DNA of 64,000 nucleotides from Sporosarcina jiandibaonis (GCF_013184495.1 NZ_JAAOIY010000005.1:1-64000), one strand, 5' to 3'. Numbered from the stretch's first letter, positions 25,936 to 36,909 are shown. The notes: a model not told the origin generated them from the letters alone. Program-made: numbers and translations.

Positions 25936-26639
25936 TTGGGCCATGTTTGGTTTATTGGATTTATAGCTACTTTTTTCGGTGTAGGAATTGGTGGAGTCCT
26001 TTCGCATGTTATAAATGGATTTAAGAAGAGCTTGGGCACGGTTTATGCTGTATGTGCTGGATTGATTTTGGGCTTGATAAGTTTTGGGATTGCGCCGGAA
26101 GCGATCGAATTGGGGAATTGGATTGTATTGTCATCAGGATTTATCGTTGGTGTATTCTTATTTAGGTTTATTCATGCTATGTTGGAAATCCGACTTCACA
26201 AGCGGCCTGATTTGAAGAGTGGTTTACTGCTAACGGTCATTATCACGTTTCATAATTTTCCAATCGGTATAATTTTAGGAACGAACGTAGAATCAGACTT
26301 AAGTAGATCATTACTGCAAACGCTAATCTTGCACAATATTCCCGAAGGCATGGTCTTATTTACGTTATTGTTTATTACTGGATTTCGTCTATATCCTTAT
26401 TTCTACTGTCTTTTATTGTTGCGGTACCAGTTGCTTTTGGGGCAATCATCGGAGAAATGCTTGGCACGCAAAACACCATTTTATGGGCATTCTTGATGAG
26501 TTTGACTGTTGGAACGATTTATATGGTGGCGGTGAAAGAAATTTTGCCGGAATCGATAAAACATTCTTCAAATGCCTATAGCCTCCTGGTCGCTATCATT
26601 TCATTTTTCTTGATCGGCGCTTATTTGCTTTATTTATAA
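25936..26639 (+). pseudogene. ZIP-family metal transporter gene broken by a frameshift
   Basis: The 5' part (TTG at 25936 after AAGGATG) encodes ZIP helices including HNFPIG (about residue 103) and HNIPEG (about 135), the metal-binding helices of ZIP transporters. Near 26380-26385 the frame must change by one base: the next frame reads LSFIVAVPVAFGAIIGE, then the last helices to 26639. Together they make one normal ZIP protein of about 234 residues. Without the shift the product ends abnormally at 26496. A one-base deletion, or a sequencing error, explains it. A terminator follows the restored stop. Confidence 0.85.
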
Positions 26640-26645
26640 GGATAG

Positions 26646-26698
26646 AAAAAGCCTTATGAATCTCACCTGTAATGGGTGAAATTCATAATGGCTTTTTT
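26646..26698 (+). terminator. terminator after the ZIP transporter gene
   Basis: AAAAAGCCTTATGAAT pairs with ATTCATAATGGCTTTTT with small mismatches, and an inner stem CACC/GGGTG lies at its top. A T run follows. Confidence 0.8.
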
Positions 26699-26936
26699 GT
26701 GTTTTTATAAATCTATCGGAAAAACCTTGCTGATTGTTTTGTCAGAATATGATTAAAGACATAATTTCGCCAAACTTTGGACAAAGAATCGAGACTGATT
26801 AGTCAATACTCTGGCATATAAACTTCATAGTTAGTGCATATATACAATGTAAAATTAGGTGTGTATTGAAAAAATATCATTTATTTATTATTGAGAAATA
26901 CTATTGTCAGCGATGTTTAAAAGGAGTGAATGCGAC

Positions 26937-28340
26937 ATGGATCCTCTCATATTAGCAAGAATTCAATTTGCTTCTACAACATTATTTCACTATATTTTCG
27001 TTCCGATGTCGATTGGTCTAGCATTAACCATTGCGATCATGCAAACAATATATTATCGGACGGGTAATGAGCAGTATAGAAAGTTAACGAAATTTTTCGG
27101 GACGCTGTTTCTCATCAATTTCGCGGTTGGTGTAGTGACCGGAATCTTGCAGGAATTCCAATTCGGCATGAACTGGTCAACGTATTCCCGATTCGTTGGT
27201 GATGTTTTCGGTCCATCACTAGCGATCGAAGGATTGCTCGCTTTCTTTATGGAGTCAACGTTCATCGGATTATGGGTATTCGGATGGAATCGATTACCGA
27301 AGCGAATTCATTTACTATCAATTTGGCTCGTTCTATTTGGAACGGTCCTATCCGCGTTTTGGATATTAACAGCAAATTCATTCATGCATCACCCGGTCGG
27401 ATTCGAGTTCTTTGAAGGCCGCGCACAAATGAATGATTTCTTTGCATTATTAAAAAATCCGCAATTATGGGTGCAATTCCCGCATGTCTTATTTTCAGCG
27501 TTCGCAACGGGTGCTTTTTTCGTAGCGGGTGTTAGTGCGTGGAAAATCCGCAAGAAACAACAAATAGATATGTTCAAAAAGTCTTTTCGCATTTCAATTG
27601 TGATCGCAACGCTATCAACTGTTGTCGTTCTTCTCGTCGGTCATCAACAAGCGCTTCATTTGATGACGGCGCAACCTATGAAAATGGCAGCTGCAGAAGC
27701 GTTATGGGAAGACAGCACGGACCCTGCACCGTTTACAGTCGTGGCTAAAATAAACCCTGAGGAGAAAACGACGACAAATGAAATACAAATTCCGTATATG
27801 TTAAGTATTTTGTCGTTCAATAAATTTAGCGGACAAGTTGAAGGGATGAATACAATCCAAGCCCATTATGAAGAAAAATACGGACCCGGAAACTACATTC
27901 CACCTGTTCGTACAGTCTTTTGGAGTTTCCGCACAATGGTCTTCACCGGCACAATTATGGTTCTCCTTGGAGCATACGGTTGGTATATATCGCGCAAAAA
28001 CAAACTCGAGACAAAACCATTATTTATGAAAGTCATGGTGTTTGCTATCTCGTTACCATTTATTGCGAACTCAGTCGGTTGGCTAATGACAGAAATGGGG
28101 CGTCAGCCTTGGGTCGTCTTCGGCGTGATGAAAACAGAGGATTCCGTATCTCCAAATGTAACAGCAGGACAAGTGCTGTTTTCTCTGATTTCATTTTCAA
28201 CGTTGTATGCGATTTTGGCTGGGGTGGCGATTTATTTATTCGTCAGAACAATTAAGAAAGATGCCAGTCAAGAAGAAGCCGCCCAGGTTGCTTCGGTTGA
28301 TCCATTCGATAAGGAGGATGTCGAGATTGCAACTAAGTGA
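26937..28340 (+). CDS. cydA: cytochrome bd menaquinol oxidase subunit I (CydA)
   Basis: 467-residue haem-bearing subunit of the terminal oxidase. It has about nine membrane helices with LFHYIFVPMSIG (haem ligand His about residue 19), GHQQALHLMTAQP near 238, and the MGRQPWVV block near 388 with the conserved Met/Arg/Gln. The Q loop (about 250-325) is of the short Bacillus form. The ATG at 26937 has AAAGGAG upstream; in-frame codons before it lack a site. First gene of cydABDC. The men genes supply its quinol substrate. Confidence 0.97.
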   Translation: MDPLILARIQFASTTLFHYIFVPMSIGLALTIAIMQTIYYRTGNEQYRKLTKFFGTLFLINFAVGVVTGILQEFQFGMNWSTYSRFVGDVFGPSLAIEGLLAFFMESTFIGLWVFGWNRLPKRIHLLSIWLVLFGTVLSAFWILTANSFMHHPVGFEFFEGRAQMNDFFALLKNPQLWVQFPHVLFSAFATGAFFVAGVSAWKIRKKQQIDMFKKSFRISIVIATLSTVVVLLVGHQQALHLMTAQPMKMAAAEALWEDSTDPAPFTVVAKINPEEKTTTNEIQIPYMLSILSFNKFSGQVEGMNTIQAHYEEKYGPGNYIPPVRTVFWSFRTMVFTGTIMVLLGAYGWYISRKNKLETKPLFMKVMVFAISLPFIANSVGWLMTEMGRQPWVVFGVMKTEDSVSPNVTAGQVLFSLISFSTLYAILAGVAIYLFVRTIKKDASQEEAAQVASVDPFDKEDVEIATK

Positions 28341-29340
28341 GTTATGGTTTTTACTGATTGCTTTTATGTTCACATTATTTTTTGTCCTAGAAGGATTCGA
28401 TTTCGGCGTTGGAACAGTTGCAAGATTTCTAGGGTGGGATGATTATGAAAAGCGCGTTTATCTAAATTCTATCGGCCCTTTCTGGGATGCCAATGAAGTA
28501 TGGCTCATCTCGGCAGGGGCTGCGATGTTTGCGGCTTTTCCGCATTGGTATGCAACGTTTTTCAGCGGTTTTTATATCGCTTTTGTCTTTATGCTGCTCG
28601 CGTTAATTTTACGAGGGGTGGCTTTCGAGTTTAGAGGGAAGGTCGATAACCCCCTATGGAAAAAGGTGTGGGATGGAGCGCTATTCTTCGGAAGTGTAGT
28701 TCCTCCATTCCTTTGGGGCGTGGCATTGACGAATTTCATGACAGGGGTTCCCATTGATGAAAATAAAGAAATGCTTGGCGGGTTTTTACAGTTGCTCCAT
28801 CCATTTGCATTACTCGGCGGCGTGATGTTTACGCTGCTTTGTATCGTTCATGGGTTGCAATTCATTACGCTTCGTACAGTAGGGGAGTTGCAACAGCGTG
28901 CGCGTGTGGCCTCAGCCAAATTCACACCTGTGGCATTAATATCTTTACTGGTTTTTGCGGCAATCGGACTTTGGAAAACGGATATATTCACAGCACATGG
29001 ACCCGGTTGGATCGCACTTCCAGTTTTGGCTTGGGGGGCGTTACTTCTCTCAGGTGTTTTTAATAAACAACAAAGAAACGGTCTGTCTTTCTTAATGACA
29101 ACAATCACAATCATTGCATTAACAGCAAGTGTATTTATTGGACTGTTCCCTCGCGTCATGATTAGTACGCTCGGAGCAGCGAATGATTTAACAGTCTACA
29201 ATGCTTCTTCTGGTGACTATTCGCTAAAAGTGATGAGCTATATATCGTTAACGCTTATACCATTCGTATTAGCTTACCAAGGATGGAGCTATTACGTATT
29301 TCGTGAACGCCTTAAGGGTAAGGACCAGTTGGAATACTGA
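28327..29340 (+). CDS. cydB: cytochrome bd menaquinol oxidase subunit II (CydB)
   Basis: 337 residues, about nine helices. FVLEGFDFGVG (about 16-26) and NSIGPFWDANEVWL (about 47-60) are CydB signatures. I chose the TTG at 28327, nine bases after AAGGAGG, which gives the normal N-terminus MQLSELWF; an ATG at 28318 touches the ribosome site. Overlaps cydA by 14 bases. Confidence 0.95.
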   Translation: MQLSELWFLLIAFMFTLFFVLEGFDFGVGTVARFLGWDDYEKRVYLNSIGPFWDANEVWLISAGAAMFAAFPHWYATFFSGFYIAFVFMLLALILRGVAFEFRGKVDNPLWKKVWDGALFFGSVVPPFLWGVALTNFMTGVPIDENKEMLGGFLQLLHPFALLGGVMFTLLCIVHGLQFITLRTVGELQQRARVASAKFTPVALISLLVFAAIGLWKTDIFTAHGPGWIALPVLAWGALLLSGVFNKQQRNGLSFLMTTITIIALTASVFIGLFPRVMISTLGAANDLTVYNASSGDYSLKVMSYISLTLIPFVLAYQGWSYYVFRERLKGKDQLEY

Positions 29341-31076
29341 TGGAGAGAAAAAAAGGACTTCCATCCTATCCTGGTAGCCGTTCACTTTACGTGTTGTTAA
29401 CGATATTCATTGTAATCGAAGCGAGCGCGATCATCCTTCAAGCAATCTTTCTTGCACGGAGTGTCACGTTTTTATTCCAAGGGTCGGCTGTTTCTGCAAT
29501 CGTGCAAGAGTTATTGCTATTTATGTTGTTTTTCGTGATGCGTCACGTTCTGTCGCATGTTCAACAACTGCTCGCGGAACGTTTCGCGGTTCGGACGACA
29601 AAAGCATTGCGTGAACAACTGACCAGCGCATATTTTAAACTCGGTCCGCGATTTGCGCAAGTCAACGGGACAGGTAGACTCGTCACGCTCGCAATTGAAG
29701 GCATTGACCAAATAAAAACTTACTTGGAAATAACAATACCGCGGATGATTCGAACATTTATTATCCCGGCGGTTTTAGCGATTTATATATTCACCCTCGA
29801 TAAAACCTCATCCGTCATTTTAATTGCGACAGTTCCCATTATCATCATATTCATGATTTTACTCGGAATGGCCGCGCAGAAAACGGCGGATGCTCAATAT
29901 AAGACGTATCGTGTTTTATCGAATCATTTTATCGATACGTTAAAGGGGTTAGAAACATTAACCTATTTAGGAAAGAGCGAGGAGCACGAAGGGAAAATCG
30001 CAAGTGTCAGTAAAAGATATCGCAAAGCAACGATGAAAACACTGCGCATTGCATTTCTATCTTCCTTTGCGCTCGATTTCTTTACGAGTTTGTCCATCGC
30101 TTTTGTCGCAGTCAGTCTCGGTTTTCGTCTCATTGAAGGAGCGGCGATGCTGTTGCCTGCTTTAACGATACTCGTTTTGGCACCTGAATATTTTTTGCCG
30201 ATCCGGCAAGTTGGAACAGATTATCATGCGACGTTAGATGGACAAATTGCATTAGAGCAAGTCGAGGCGATTATTCAAGAACAAGAATTTACAGAGAAAC
30301 CCGTCATTCAATCTGCCATTGAATGGGGGCCAACAAGTAAGATTGTATTTCACGAATTAACGGTTAATAAAGACGACGAAAATGAACCGATTTTAAACAG
30401 CCTGCATTTTTCATGGGAAGGAAACGGAATCATTGGGATTGTAGGAGAATCTGGCGCCGGAAAGTCAACATTCATCGATATTATTGCAGGTTTCTTGCAG
30501 CCTGCAAGTGGAACGATTGAAGTGAATGAAGAGCAAACGACTTCGCTCATGCGACCGGATTGGACAACGCAGATTGCTTATATCCCGCAACATCCTTATA
30601 TTTTCCCGACTTCCATTAAAGAAAATATTCGCTTTTACGAACCGACTGCAACTGAGGAAGAAGTCAAACGGGTTATTGAAGAGGTCGGACTCGACTCGCT
30701 TATCTCTCAGTTGCCCAATAAGTTGGATGAACAAATCGGTGAAGGCGGGCGACCATTAAGTGGCGGTCAAGAACAACGAATTGCCATGGCGCGCGCATTA
30801 TTAAGTAAGCGTCCGATTATAATTCTCGATGAACCGACTGCCCACCTTGACATCGAAACAGAATATAAACTTAAACAATCGATGCTTCGTCTTTTTGAAG
30901 GCAAGCTAGTCTTTCTTGCGACTCACCGTATTCATTGGATGAAAGAAATGGATCATCTAATTGTATTGAAAAATGGACATCTCGTTGCTAACGGTACTCA
31001 TAAAGAACTGCTGAACCGTGAACATTCGTATAAAGAACTAATTAGACATAATACGGGAAGGGGAGGAGCGCTGTGA
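29340..31076 (+). CDS. cydD: thiol-reductant ABC exporter subunit CydD
   Basis: 578-residue half-transporter with six membrane helices and a C-terminal ATPase domain. Walker A GESGAGKST is near 370, the signature LSGGQEQRIAMARALL near 475 and Walker B IIILDEPTAHLD near 495. CydDC exports cysteine and glutathione-type thiols and is needed to assemble cytochrome bd. The start shares its A with the cydB stop (TGATG). Confidence 0.95.
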   Translation: MERKKGLPSYPGSRSLYVLLTIFIVIEASAIILQAIFLARSVTFLFQGSAVSAIVQELLLFMLFFVMRHVLSHVQQLLAERFAVRTTKALREQLTSAYFKLGPRFAQVNGTGRLVTLAIEGIDQIKTYLEITIPRMIRTFIIPAVLAIYIFTLDKTSSVILIATVPIIIIFMILLGMAAQKTADAQYKTYRVLSNHFIDTLKGLETLTYLGKSEEHEGKIASVSKRYRKATMKTLRIAFLSSFALDFFTSLSIAFVAVSLGFRLIEGAAMLLPALTILVLAPEYFLPIRQVGTDYHATLDGQIALEQVEAIIQEQEFTEKPVIQSAIEWGPTSKIVFHELTVNKDDENEPILNSLHFSWEGNGIIGIVGESGAGKSTFIDIIAGFLQPASGTIEVNEEQTTSLMRPDWTTQIAYIPQHPYIFPTSIKENIRFYEPTATEEEVKRVIEEVGLDSLISQLPNKLDEQIGEGGRPLSGGQEQRIAMARALLSKRPIIILDEPTAHLDIETEYKLKQSMLRLFEGKLVFLATHRIHWMKEMDHLIVLKNGHLVANGTHKELLNREHSYKELIRHNTGRGGAL

Positions 31077-32794
31077 ATACTTGGATTAGACCTTATGTGA
31101 AAGAGCATAAGGGACGCATGTTGCTTACAGTATTGCTTGGTGTTCTCGGCATTGGATCGAGTGCAATGTTGTTGTTCCTATCAGGCTATTTAATCTCGAG
31201 ATCAGCGCTTCGCCCCGAAAATATTATGATTGTATACGTTCCCATCGTCGCGGTTCGCGCATTTAGTATTAGTCAAGCAGTCATGCGGTACTTAGAACGT
31301 TTAGTTGGCCATGACGTCATTTTACGAGTGCTAGAGAAAATGCGCACGCGGCTTTATGGTGTGTTACGACCACAGGCTATATTTTTCCAATCTCGCTATA
31401 AAACAGGCGATTTATTAAGCGTGTTGTCGGAGGACATTGAGCATCTGCAAGATTTTTATTTAAGAACTGTTTTTCCGAGCGTATTGTCGCTGTTTATTTA
31501 CGGTGTATTCATCGGTGTACTAGGTTTATTTGATTGGGTTTTTGCAGTTCTGATGGCGCTTGTGTTAGCTGTCATCGTGTTTTTCATTCCATTTATTTCT
31601 TTGAAGGTGACGCGTCGTAAATTTATTGCATTAAAAAAAGGACGCAAGAAATTATATGAACAATTAACAGATGCTGTCTTCGGTTTATCTGATTGGATTG
31701 CGAGCGGGAGAGTTGCGTCGTTTTTAACAAATTATAAAAATGATGAACATGACTTGCTAGAAACTGAAAAGAAACTGAAGCGTTGGCAACATATTCGAAG
31801 CGGGATGATTCAATTTTGTATCGGAATCGCTGTCATGATAATGATCAGTTGGACTGGAAATCAGGTGAATGCAGGACAGCTAGAGCCGACTCTGATTGCT
31901 GCATTCACATTGATGATGTTGGCGATTACGGATGCACTATCACCTACTTCTGAAGCCGTTGAACGACTCCCGGCTTATGAAGATTCTTTACGACGGTTAA
32001 CGGAAATTGAAAATGCGGAAATTCCAGCCGAAGCACGATTTAAAAATGTGCAAGATTTGAGGCAGGATGGTGGAGTTGCAATTGAACTCAGAAATGTATC
32101 TTATCGTTATCCTGAAAGCAGTGAAAACGTCATTCACAACCTTTCGCTAACTGTAGATGCTGGGAAGAAAATTGCGGTCTTAGGTCGAAGCGGAACGGGG
32201 AAATCAACATTATTAAAACTATTAACCGGAGCCCTTCAACCGACAACAGGAAATGTTTTAATCGCTGGTGAACAAGCAAATCAAAATCTGCTTGCAACAT
32301 CGATTTCAATCTTGAATCAAAAATCGCATCTTTTCAATACGACGGTTGAAAATAATATTCGCATTGGACGACCTGAAGCAACCGATACAGAAGTTGCTTC
32401 AGTCGTGGGTCAAGCCCAATTAACGAAGTTAGTAGCTTCCATTCCCTTGGGACTTCAAACCCCGATGGAAGAAATGGGGCACCGGTTTTCAGGCGGCGAG
32501 CGACAACGAATTGCATTTGCTCGCGTCCTTTTACAACAAACCCCGATTATTATTTTCGATGAACCAACAATCGGTCTTGATCCGAAAACAGAAAACGACC
32601 TTCTGCAAACGATGTTCACCGCATCAAAAGAAAAAACAGTCATTTGGGTGACGCATCATTTAGCGGGAGTTGAACAGATGGATGAAATCATCTTTCTAGA
32701 AGACGGGAATATTGCCCTGCAAGGAAATCACGAAGAGTTGCTTGCCACATCTTCAAAATACCGTGCTTTGTATGAAATGGATAGAGGCGAATAA
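31073..32794 (+). CDS. cydC: thiol-reductant ABC exporter subunit CydC
   Basis: 573-residue partner of CydD, with six membrane helices. Walker A GRSGTGKSTLL is near 373, the signature FSGGERQRIAFARVLL near 475 and Walker B IIIFDEPTIGLD near 495. Starts at GTG (31073), overlapping the cydD stop, with GGGGAGG upstream. Last gene of the cyd operon. Confidence 0.95.
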   Translation: MNTWIRPYVKEHKGRMLLTVLLGVLGIGSSAMLLFLSGYLISRSALRPENIMIVYVPIVAVRAFSISQAVMRYLERLVGHDVILRVLEKMRTRLYGVLRPQAIFFQSRYKTGDLLSVLSEDIEHLQDFYLRTVFPSVLSLFIYGVFIGVLGLFDWVFAVLMALVLAVIVFFIPFISLKVTRRKFIALKKGRKKLYEQLTDAVFGLSDWIASGRVASFLTNYKNDEHDLLETEKKLKRWQHIRSGMIQFCIGIAVMIMISWTGNQVNAGQLEPTLIAAFTLMMLAITDALSPTSEAVERLPAYEDSLRRLTEIENAEIPAEARFKNVQDLRQDGGVAIELRNVSYRYPESSENVIHNLSLTVDAGKKIAVLGRSGTGKSTLLKLLTGALQPTTGNVLIAGEQANQNLLATSISILNQKSHLFNTTVENNIRIGRPEATDTEVASVVGQAQLTKLVASIPLGLQTPMEEMGHRFSGGERQRIAFARVLLQQTPIIIFDEPTIGLDPKTENDLLQTMFTASKEKTVIWVTHHLAGVEQMDEIIFLEDGNIALQGNHEELLATSSKYRALYEMDRGE

Positions 32795-32798
32795 AAAG

Positions 32799-32842
32799 GA
32801 GTGTTAAATGAGTAGAAATCATCTCATTTAACACTCTTTTTA
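32799..32842. terminator. bidirectional terminator between cydC and the YjiH-type gene
   Basis: AGTGTTAAATGAG pairs with CTCATTTAACACT around a short loop. A flank of AAAAAGG and of TTTTTA on the other side lets it serve both convergent transcripts. Confidence 0.85.
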
Positions 32843-34213
32843 CCTGAAAATAATAAAGTGTGCGATTATCACGATAATTGGTAGTGTAATAATTGTACGT
32901 TGGATGAAAATGACGAATAAATCTAAGAAACTGACCGGAATATTTGAACGCAGGATCAAGATTCCGATTTCAGACATGTATACGAGTTGCGTTAATGATA
33001 GGGCCGCGACAATGAACTTGGTTAATTCGCTTTCAAGCCCGCTTCCGATGACCGCGGGCAAGAACATATCCGCAAAACCGACGAGCATAGTAGGGGCTGC
33101 GTCCGCTGCTTCAGGAATGCGCATCCATTCAAGAAGCGGAACAATCGGGTAGGACATAATCTGGAATACAGGCGTGAATTCAGCGAGAATAAGTGCAATA
33201 GCGCCTAAGCTCATGACGAGCGGGATAAGCCCGAGCCAAATGTCTAGTACGGTTTCAACGCCGTCTTGTAAAAGCCTTTTCGGACTTTTTCCTTTGTTTG
33301 CTGTTTCAAGCGCTTGTTGCCAGCCCCATTGTAATGCAGATACCCCTTCTGGGATGATTTCATCGATTTGCTGTCCGACGGGTTCGTAATAGGTATCAGC
33401 CTTTCGCGATAGTGGGGGAATACGCGGCATAATAATAGCTGCCACAATACTAGCGACTGAAACTGTTAAATAAAACGGAATAAATAGATGACCGATCCCG
33501 ATCACTTGTGCAATGACAAGAGAGAAGGCGACAGATGCGATTGAAAAAGTTGTTGCAATGACGGCAGCTTCACGTTTCGTGTAGTATCCTTGATCGTATT
33601 GTTTCATTGTCACAAGCACGCCAACTGTTCCCGCTCCCATCCATGAAGCCATCGTATCAATTGATGAACGACCTGGCAGCGTGAATAGGGGACGCATGAC
33701 TTTTTGCAACAGCGAGCCGACGAATTCCATTAATCCGAATTCCACGAGAAGCGGCAATAAGATTCCTGCAAATAAAAACCACGTAAGGAGGACGGGCGCT
33801 AAATCATAGAGCACAACACCGCCTGTATTTCTGGATGAAATAAATTCTGGTCCGATACTGTAAAATGCCATGACCCCTACTAAGAATCCAATAACGCGCA
33901 TCGTGATCCCGAAAGGACCTGTGTAAAAAACAGACTTGAAGAATGGTTGATTCATAATGAACTTCGGCTTTAATAGGACTGCGTATAAAGTGAAGAAAAC
34001 AGTCACACCTAACATAATAACTAGAAACGCGGGTATTTGATTTTCAAATGTTGTAAGCAGAGATGATGCGAGCACGCCGATCCCGATTGTAATTTCCCCA
34101 TTAACTTTAATCGGAACGAGAAATAGCAACACACCTAGTAATGATGGAATAAGAAACTTCCATACGTTTAAGCTTTTGACTTTTACCGTTTCTGTGCCTT
34201 TTACTGTCGTCAT
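32840..34213 (-). CDS. YjiH-family membrane protein (nucleoside-recognition/gate domain)
   Basis: 457 residues with about ten hydrophobic segments. Contains a conserved MASWMGAGTVGVLVTMKQYD block (about 190-209) and TREAAVIATTFSIASVAFS, typical of the gate domain found in nucleoside transporters and SpmA/SpmB-like proteins. Lies 13 bases downstream of a class III aminotransferase gene, so it may move that enzyme's substrate or product. The real substrate is unknown. Confidence 0.75.
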   Translation of the reverse strand: MTTVKGTETVKVKSLNVWKFLIPSLLGVLLFLVPIKVNGEITIGIGVLASSLLTTFENQIPAFLVIMLGVTVFFTLYAVLLKPKFIMNQPFFKSVFYTGPFGITMRVIGFLVGVMAFYSIGPEFISSRNTGGVVLYDLAPVLLTWFLFAGILLPLLVEFGLMEFVGSLLQKVMRPLFTLPGRSSIDTMASWMGAGTVGVLVTMKQYDQGYYTKREAAVIATTFSIASVAFSLVIAQVIGIGHLFIPFYLTVSVASIVAAIIMPRIPPLSRKADTYYEPVGQQIDEIIPEGVSALQWGWQQALETANKGKSPKRLLQDGVETVLDIWLGLIPLVMSLGAIALILAEFTPVFQIMSYPIVPLLEWMRIPEAADAAPTMLVGFADMFLPAVIGSGLESELTKFIVAALSLTQLVYMSEIGILILRSNIPVSFLDLFVIFIQRTIITLPIIVIIAHFIIFR

Positions 34214-34226
34214 TTAATTTCCCCCT

Positions 34227-35546
34227 TTAGTTTCCATATGTCTGTAAGACCTTTTCAAGAACGTCTAATCCGTCATCAATTTGGCTTTTTGAAACCGTTA
34301 GCGGAGGAATCATACGGATCACTTCCCCAGAGTTTCCGCATAAATAGAAGAGCACGCCGCCTTCGAGACAACCATCCAAGACTTCCATTACAGCTTTCCC
34401 GTCCGGTTCGCCAGTTTCAGGATTTCCGAGCTCTATGCCAATCATGAGGCCGACGCCACGTACTTCTCGAATGATTGGATAATTTTCTTGCATGGTGCGC
34501 AAGCGTTTCATTGCATATTCGCCCATTTTAGTTGCATTTTGCAGTAAGTTTTCTTCTTTCATCACTTCAAGTGAAGCGAGTGCCGCAGAGCAAGCAATCG
34601 GATTGCCGCCGAAAGTTGTCCCGTGTGAACCGAGCGGCCACTGATCCATCAATTCTTTGGAAGCAATCGTTGCGCTTAATGGAAGCCCAGCCGCAATCCC
34701 TTTTGCCACTGCCATAATATCTGGCGCCACATCAAAGGTTTGTGCCGCGAACCAATTGCCGGTCCGTCCAAACCCGGTTTGAACTTCATCGAAGATGAGT
34801 AAAATGCCGTGGCGGTCGCAAATCTCGCGAATCTTTTTCAACCATGCCTTCGGAGGAATAATATAGCCGCCTTCACCGAGTACAGGTTCGATAATCATGC
34901 AAGCGACTTCCTCGGGCGATACTTGATGATTAAAAAGTTTTTTTACATCTCGTTCCAGTTTTTCAGGAAAGAAAACCTCAGGATCCGCGCCTTCTGGTAA
35001 ATCTTCAGGAAGGGCATACGGCAATTGATAGGTTAGCCAAGTCGGTTGTAGATGTTTCCGATAAGCACTTTTTGAGGTTGTGACACTTAACGCACCAATG
35101 GATCGACCGTGAAAACAACCCGTGAACGACACGACATAAGGGCGTTTTGTCGTATATTTTGCAAGTTTCAGCGCACCTTCAATCGCTTCAGTTCCACTAT
35201 TGGCGAAAAAGAAGTTATCTAGTTTAGGCGGCAATATTTTTTGCAGTTCGGCTGCTAACTTTAAAATTGACTCATAGATGATAACGCCAGAAGGGCCGTG
35301 TATGAGATGATCTGCGCTATCTTTAATTGCTTGAACGACTTTCGGGTGACGGTGGCCGACATTTTCCACTGCGATACCTGATGTGAAATCTAAATATTTC
35401 TTTCCATCGACGCCATAGTAATAACACCCTTCGGCTTTCAAGACAGGCAAGTTCGGATGATCTTTTGCCATGCTCGGCGCTAAGTAATTTCCGATATGAT
35501 CGACCATGTGAATCCAGTCATTTTTTTCTTCTATTTGCTTTGTCAT
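34227..35546 (-). CDS. class III PLP aminotransferase (4-aminobutyrate type)
   Basis: 439 residues. PLP-binding signatures include [17 protein letters not shown] (about 114-130), [28 protein letters not shown] with the conserved Asp and the catalytic Lys in [12 protein letters not shown] (about 280). The closest family is 4-aminobutyrate or related omega-amino acid transaminases. Exact substrate cannot be decided from sequence. In one operon with the regulator upstream and the YjiH-type membrane protein downstream. Confidence 0.85.
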   Translation of the reverse strand: MTKQIEEKNDWIHMVDHIGNYLAPSMAKDHPNLPVLKAEGCYYYGVDGKKYLDFTSGIAVENVGHRHPKVVQAIKDSADHLIHGPSGVIIYESILKLAAELQKILPPKLDNFFFANSGTEAIEGALKLAKYTTKRPYVVSFTGCFHGRSIGALSVTTSKSAYRKHLQPTWLTYQLPYALPEDLPEGADPEVFFPEKLERDVKKLFNHQVSPEEVACMIIEPVLGEGGYIIPPKAWLKKIREICDRHGILLIFDEVQTGFGRTGNWFAAQTFDVAPDIMAVAKGIAAGLPLSATIASKELMDQWPLGSHGTTFGGNPIACSAALASLEVMKEENLLQNATKMGEYAMKRLRTMQENYPIIREVRGVGLMIGIELGNPETGEPDGKAVMEVLDGCLEGGVLFYLCGNSGEVIRMIPPLTVSKSQIDDGLDVLEKVLQTYGN

Positions 35547-35559
35547 TGATAAATCCCCC

Positions 35560-36909
35560 TTAATTTTCTTCCCCGTATTTTTGCAGTTTTCGGACGACAG
35601 TGGGTTGGCTGATGCCTAGATATTTTGCGATTTCTGTCGTGGTTCGATAACGTTCTTGTGCATTGATCAAGACTTCTTTTTCGACTCGTTCTAATATGAT
35701 TGGAAGAGAGCTACCTTCTAATTCTATGTTGTAACTTCCGTGTTCTGCAGGCAGTCGGTATTCAATCGGCAAATCGTCCATTGTTATTATAGGGGACGTG
35801 CTTTGAACAACGAGTCGTTCAATCACATTCATCAGTTCGTGATGATTGTCAAACCAATTTAAATCTAGTAAATGATGGTATACATCATCACGTAATGAGC
35901 ACTCCTTCTTATGTTTCAATGAAAATTGCTGTAAATAACTAGTTATTAAATAGCTTAAATCTTGTTTTCGCTCGCGAAGCGGCTTTAATTCAATTGGAAC
36001 AATTTGAAGCATGTAAAATAAGTCTTTTTGAAATGATGGAATTTCATTCAAATGAACTTCTGATGAACTAATGACACGGACATCGAGGGGCATCTCTTCA
36101 GTCGCGTATAAAGGCGAATATTTTTTCTCTTGAAGAACCCGGGCTAGAATCGCTTGCAGATGCGGGGCAAGCTTATCAACGCCCTTCAAGAAAAGCGTTC
36201 CTTTGTGGGCGAGTGATAACATGCCGATTTTTTCATTCTTGATGCCCAGTAATTTCTGTTCAAATAAAGCCTCAGGGATCGTCTCGCAATCGACAGTGAT
36301 GAAAGAACGGTCGCTTCTCGGGCTATCTTTATGGATATGTTTTGCCAACGTCGTTTTTCCGGTACCGTGTTCACCGTAAATTACGACGGAAACATCGAGC
36401 GGGGCGGCTTTCCCGGCGCTTTCATACGCACGGCGCGTTGAACGGTTCTCAACAACTAACCCATCAATCTTCAGATTTTTCTTCCTTAGTAAGACGAGTT
36501 CTTCTTTCGCTATCCTCATTTCATGTTCAAGTTCTTTTAAATAATCTTGAATAATGAGCAGCTCAGAAACTTCGTAAGAATAACTAATGACATATTCGAT
36601 TTCATGTGATTCATTGAAGACTGGAATCCCCGTAATGAGCACTTTTTGTCCACCGGGAGTAGCCTGGACAAGGACGACTTTCTTTTGTTTTTCTAGTACA
36701 AGCGGTGTTATCGCAGGAGAAAATATACCTTCTTTTTCTAATTCGTAAACAGACCTGCCAAGTAATTGAATAGGGTCGATATCATAATGTTTACCACTAA
36801 TTTTTGAAGCTTTAACGATAATTCCTTTACGATTCGTAACAATGATATCTTCTTCTGTTGTATCGATAATTTCTTGTTCTGAATTCGGGTGCAAATAAAA
36901 ACCAGTCAC
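35560..36909 (-). CDS. PAS / AAA+ / TyrR-type HTH transcriptional regulator
   Basis: 449 residues. N-terminal PAS sensor (about 15-125), a short coiled coil (about 127-150), an AAA+ domain of the sigma-54-activator type (about 160-380) and a C-terminal TyrR-like helix-turn-helix ([20 protein letters not shown], about 424-443). Walker [10 protein letters not shown] is kept, but the GAFTGA loop is missing and Walker B reads [11 protein letters not shown] instead of GGTLFLDEI. It therefore probably does not drive sigma-54 polymerase, and may act like TyrR on ordinary promoters. It likely controls the two downstream genes. Confidence 0.8.
   Translation of the reverse strand: MTGFYLHPNSEQEIIDTTEEDIIVTNRKGIIVKASKISGKHYDIDPIQLLGRSVYELEKEGIFSPAITPLVLEKQKKVVLVQATPGGQKVLITGIPVFNESHEIEYVISYSYEVSELLIIQDYLKELEHEMRIAKEELVLLRKKNLKIDGLVVENRSTRRAYESAGKAAPLDVSVVIYGEHGTGKTTLAKHIHKDSPRSDRSFITVDCETIPEALFEQKLLGIKNEKIGMLSLAHKGTLFLKGVDKLAPHLQAILARVLQEKKYSPLYATEEMPLDVRVISSSEVHLNEIPSFQKDLFYMLQIVPIELKPLRERKQDLSYLITSYLQQFSLKHKKECSLRDDVYHHLLDLNWFDNHHELMNVIERLVVQSTSPIITMDDLPIEYRLPAEHGSYNIELEGSSLPIILERVEKEVLINAQERYRTTTEIAKYLGISQPTVVRKLQKYGEEN

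Noticed and set aside
35546..35560. Sigma-54 promoter between regulator and aminotransferase genes
   Set aside because: Only 13 bases separate the genes, leaving no room for a -12/-24 element; the regulator also lacks GAFTGA.
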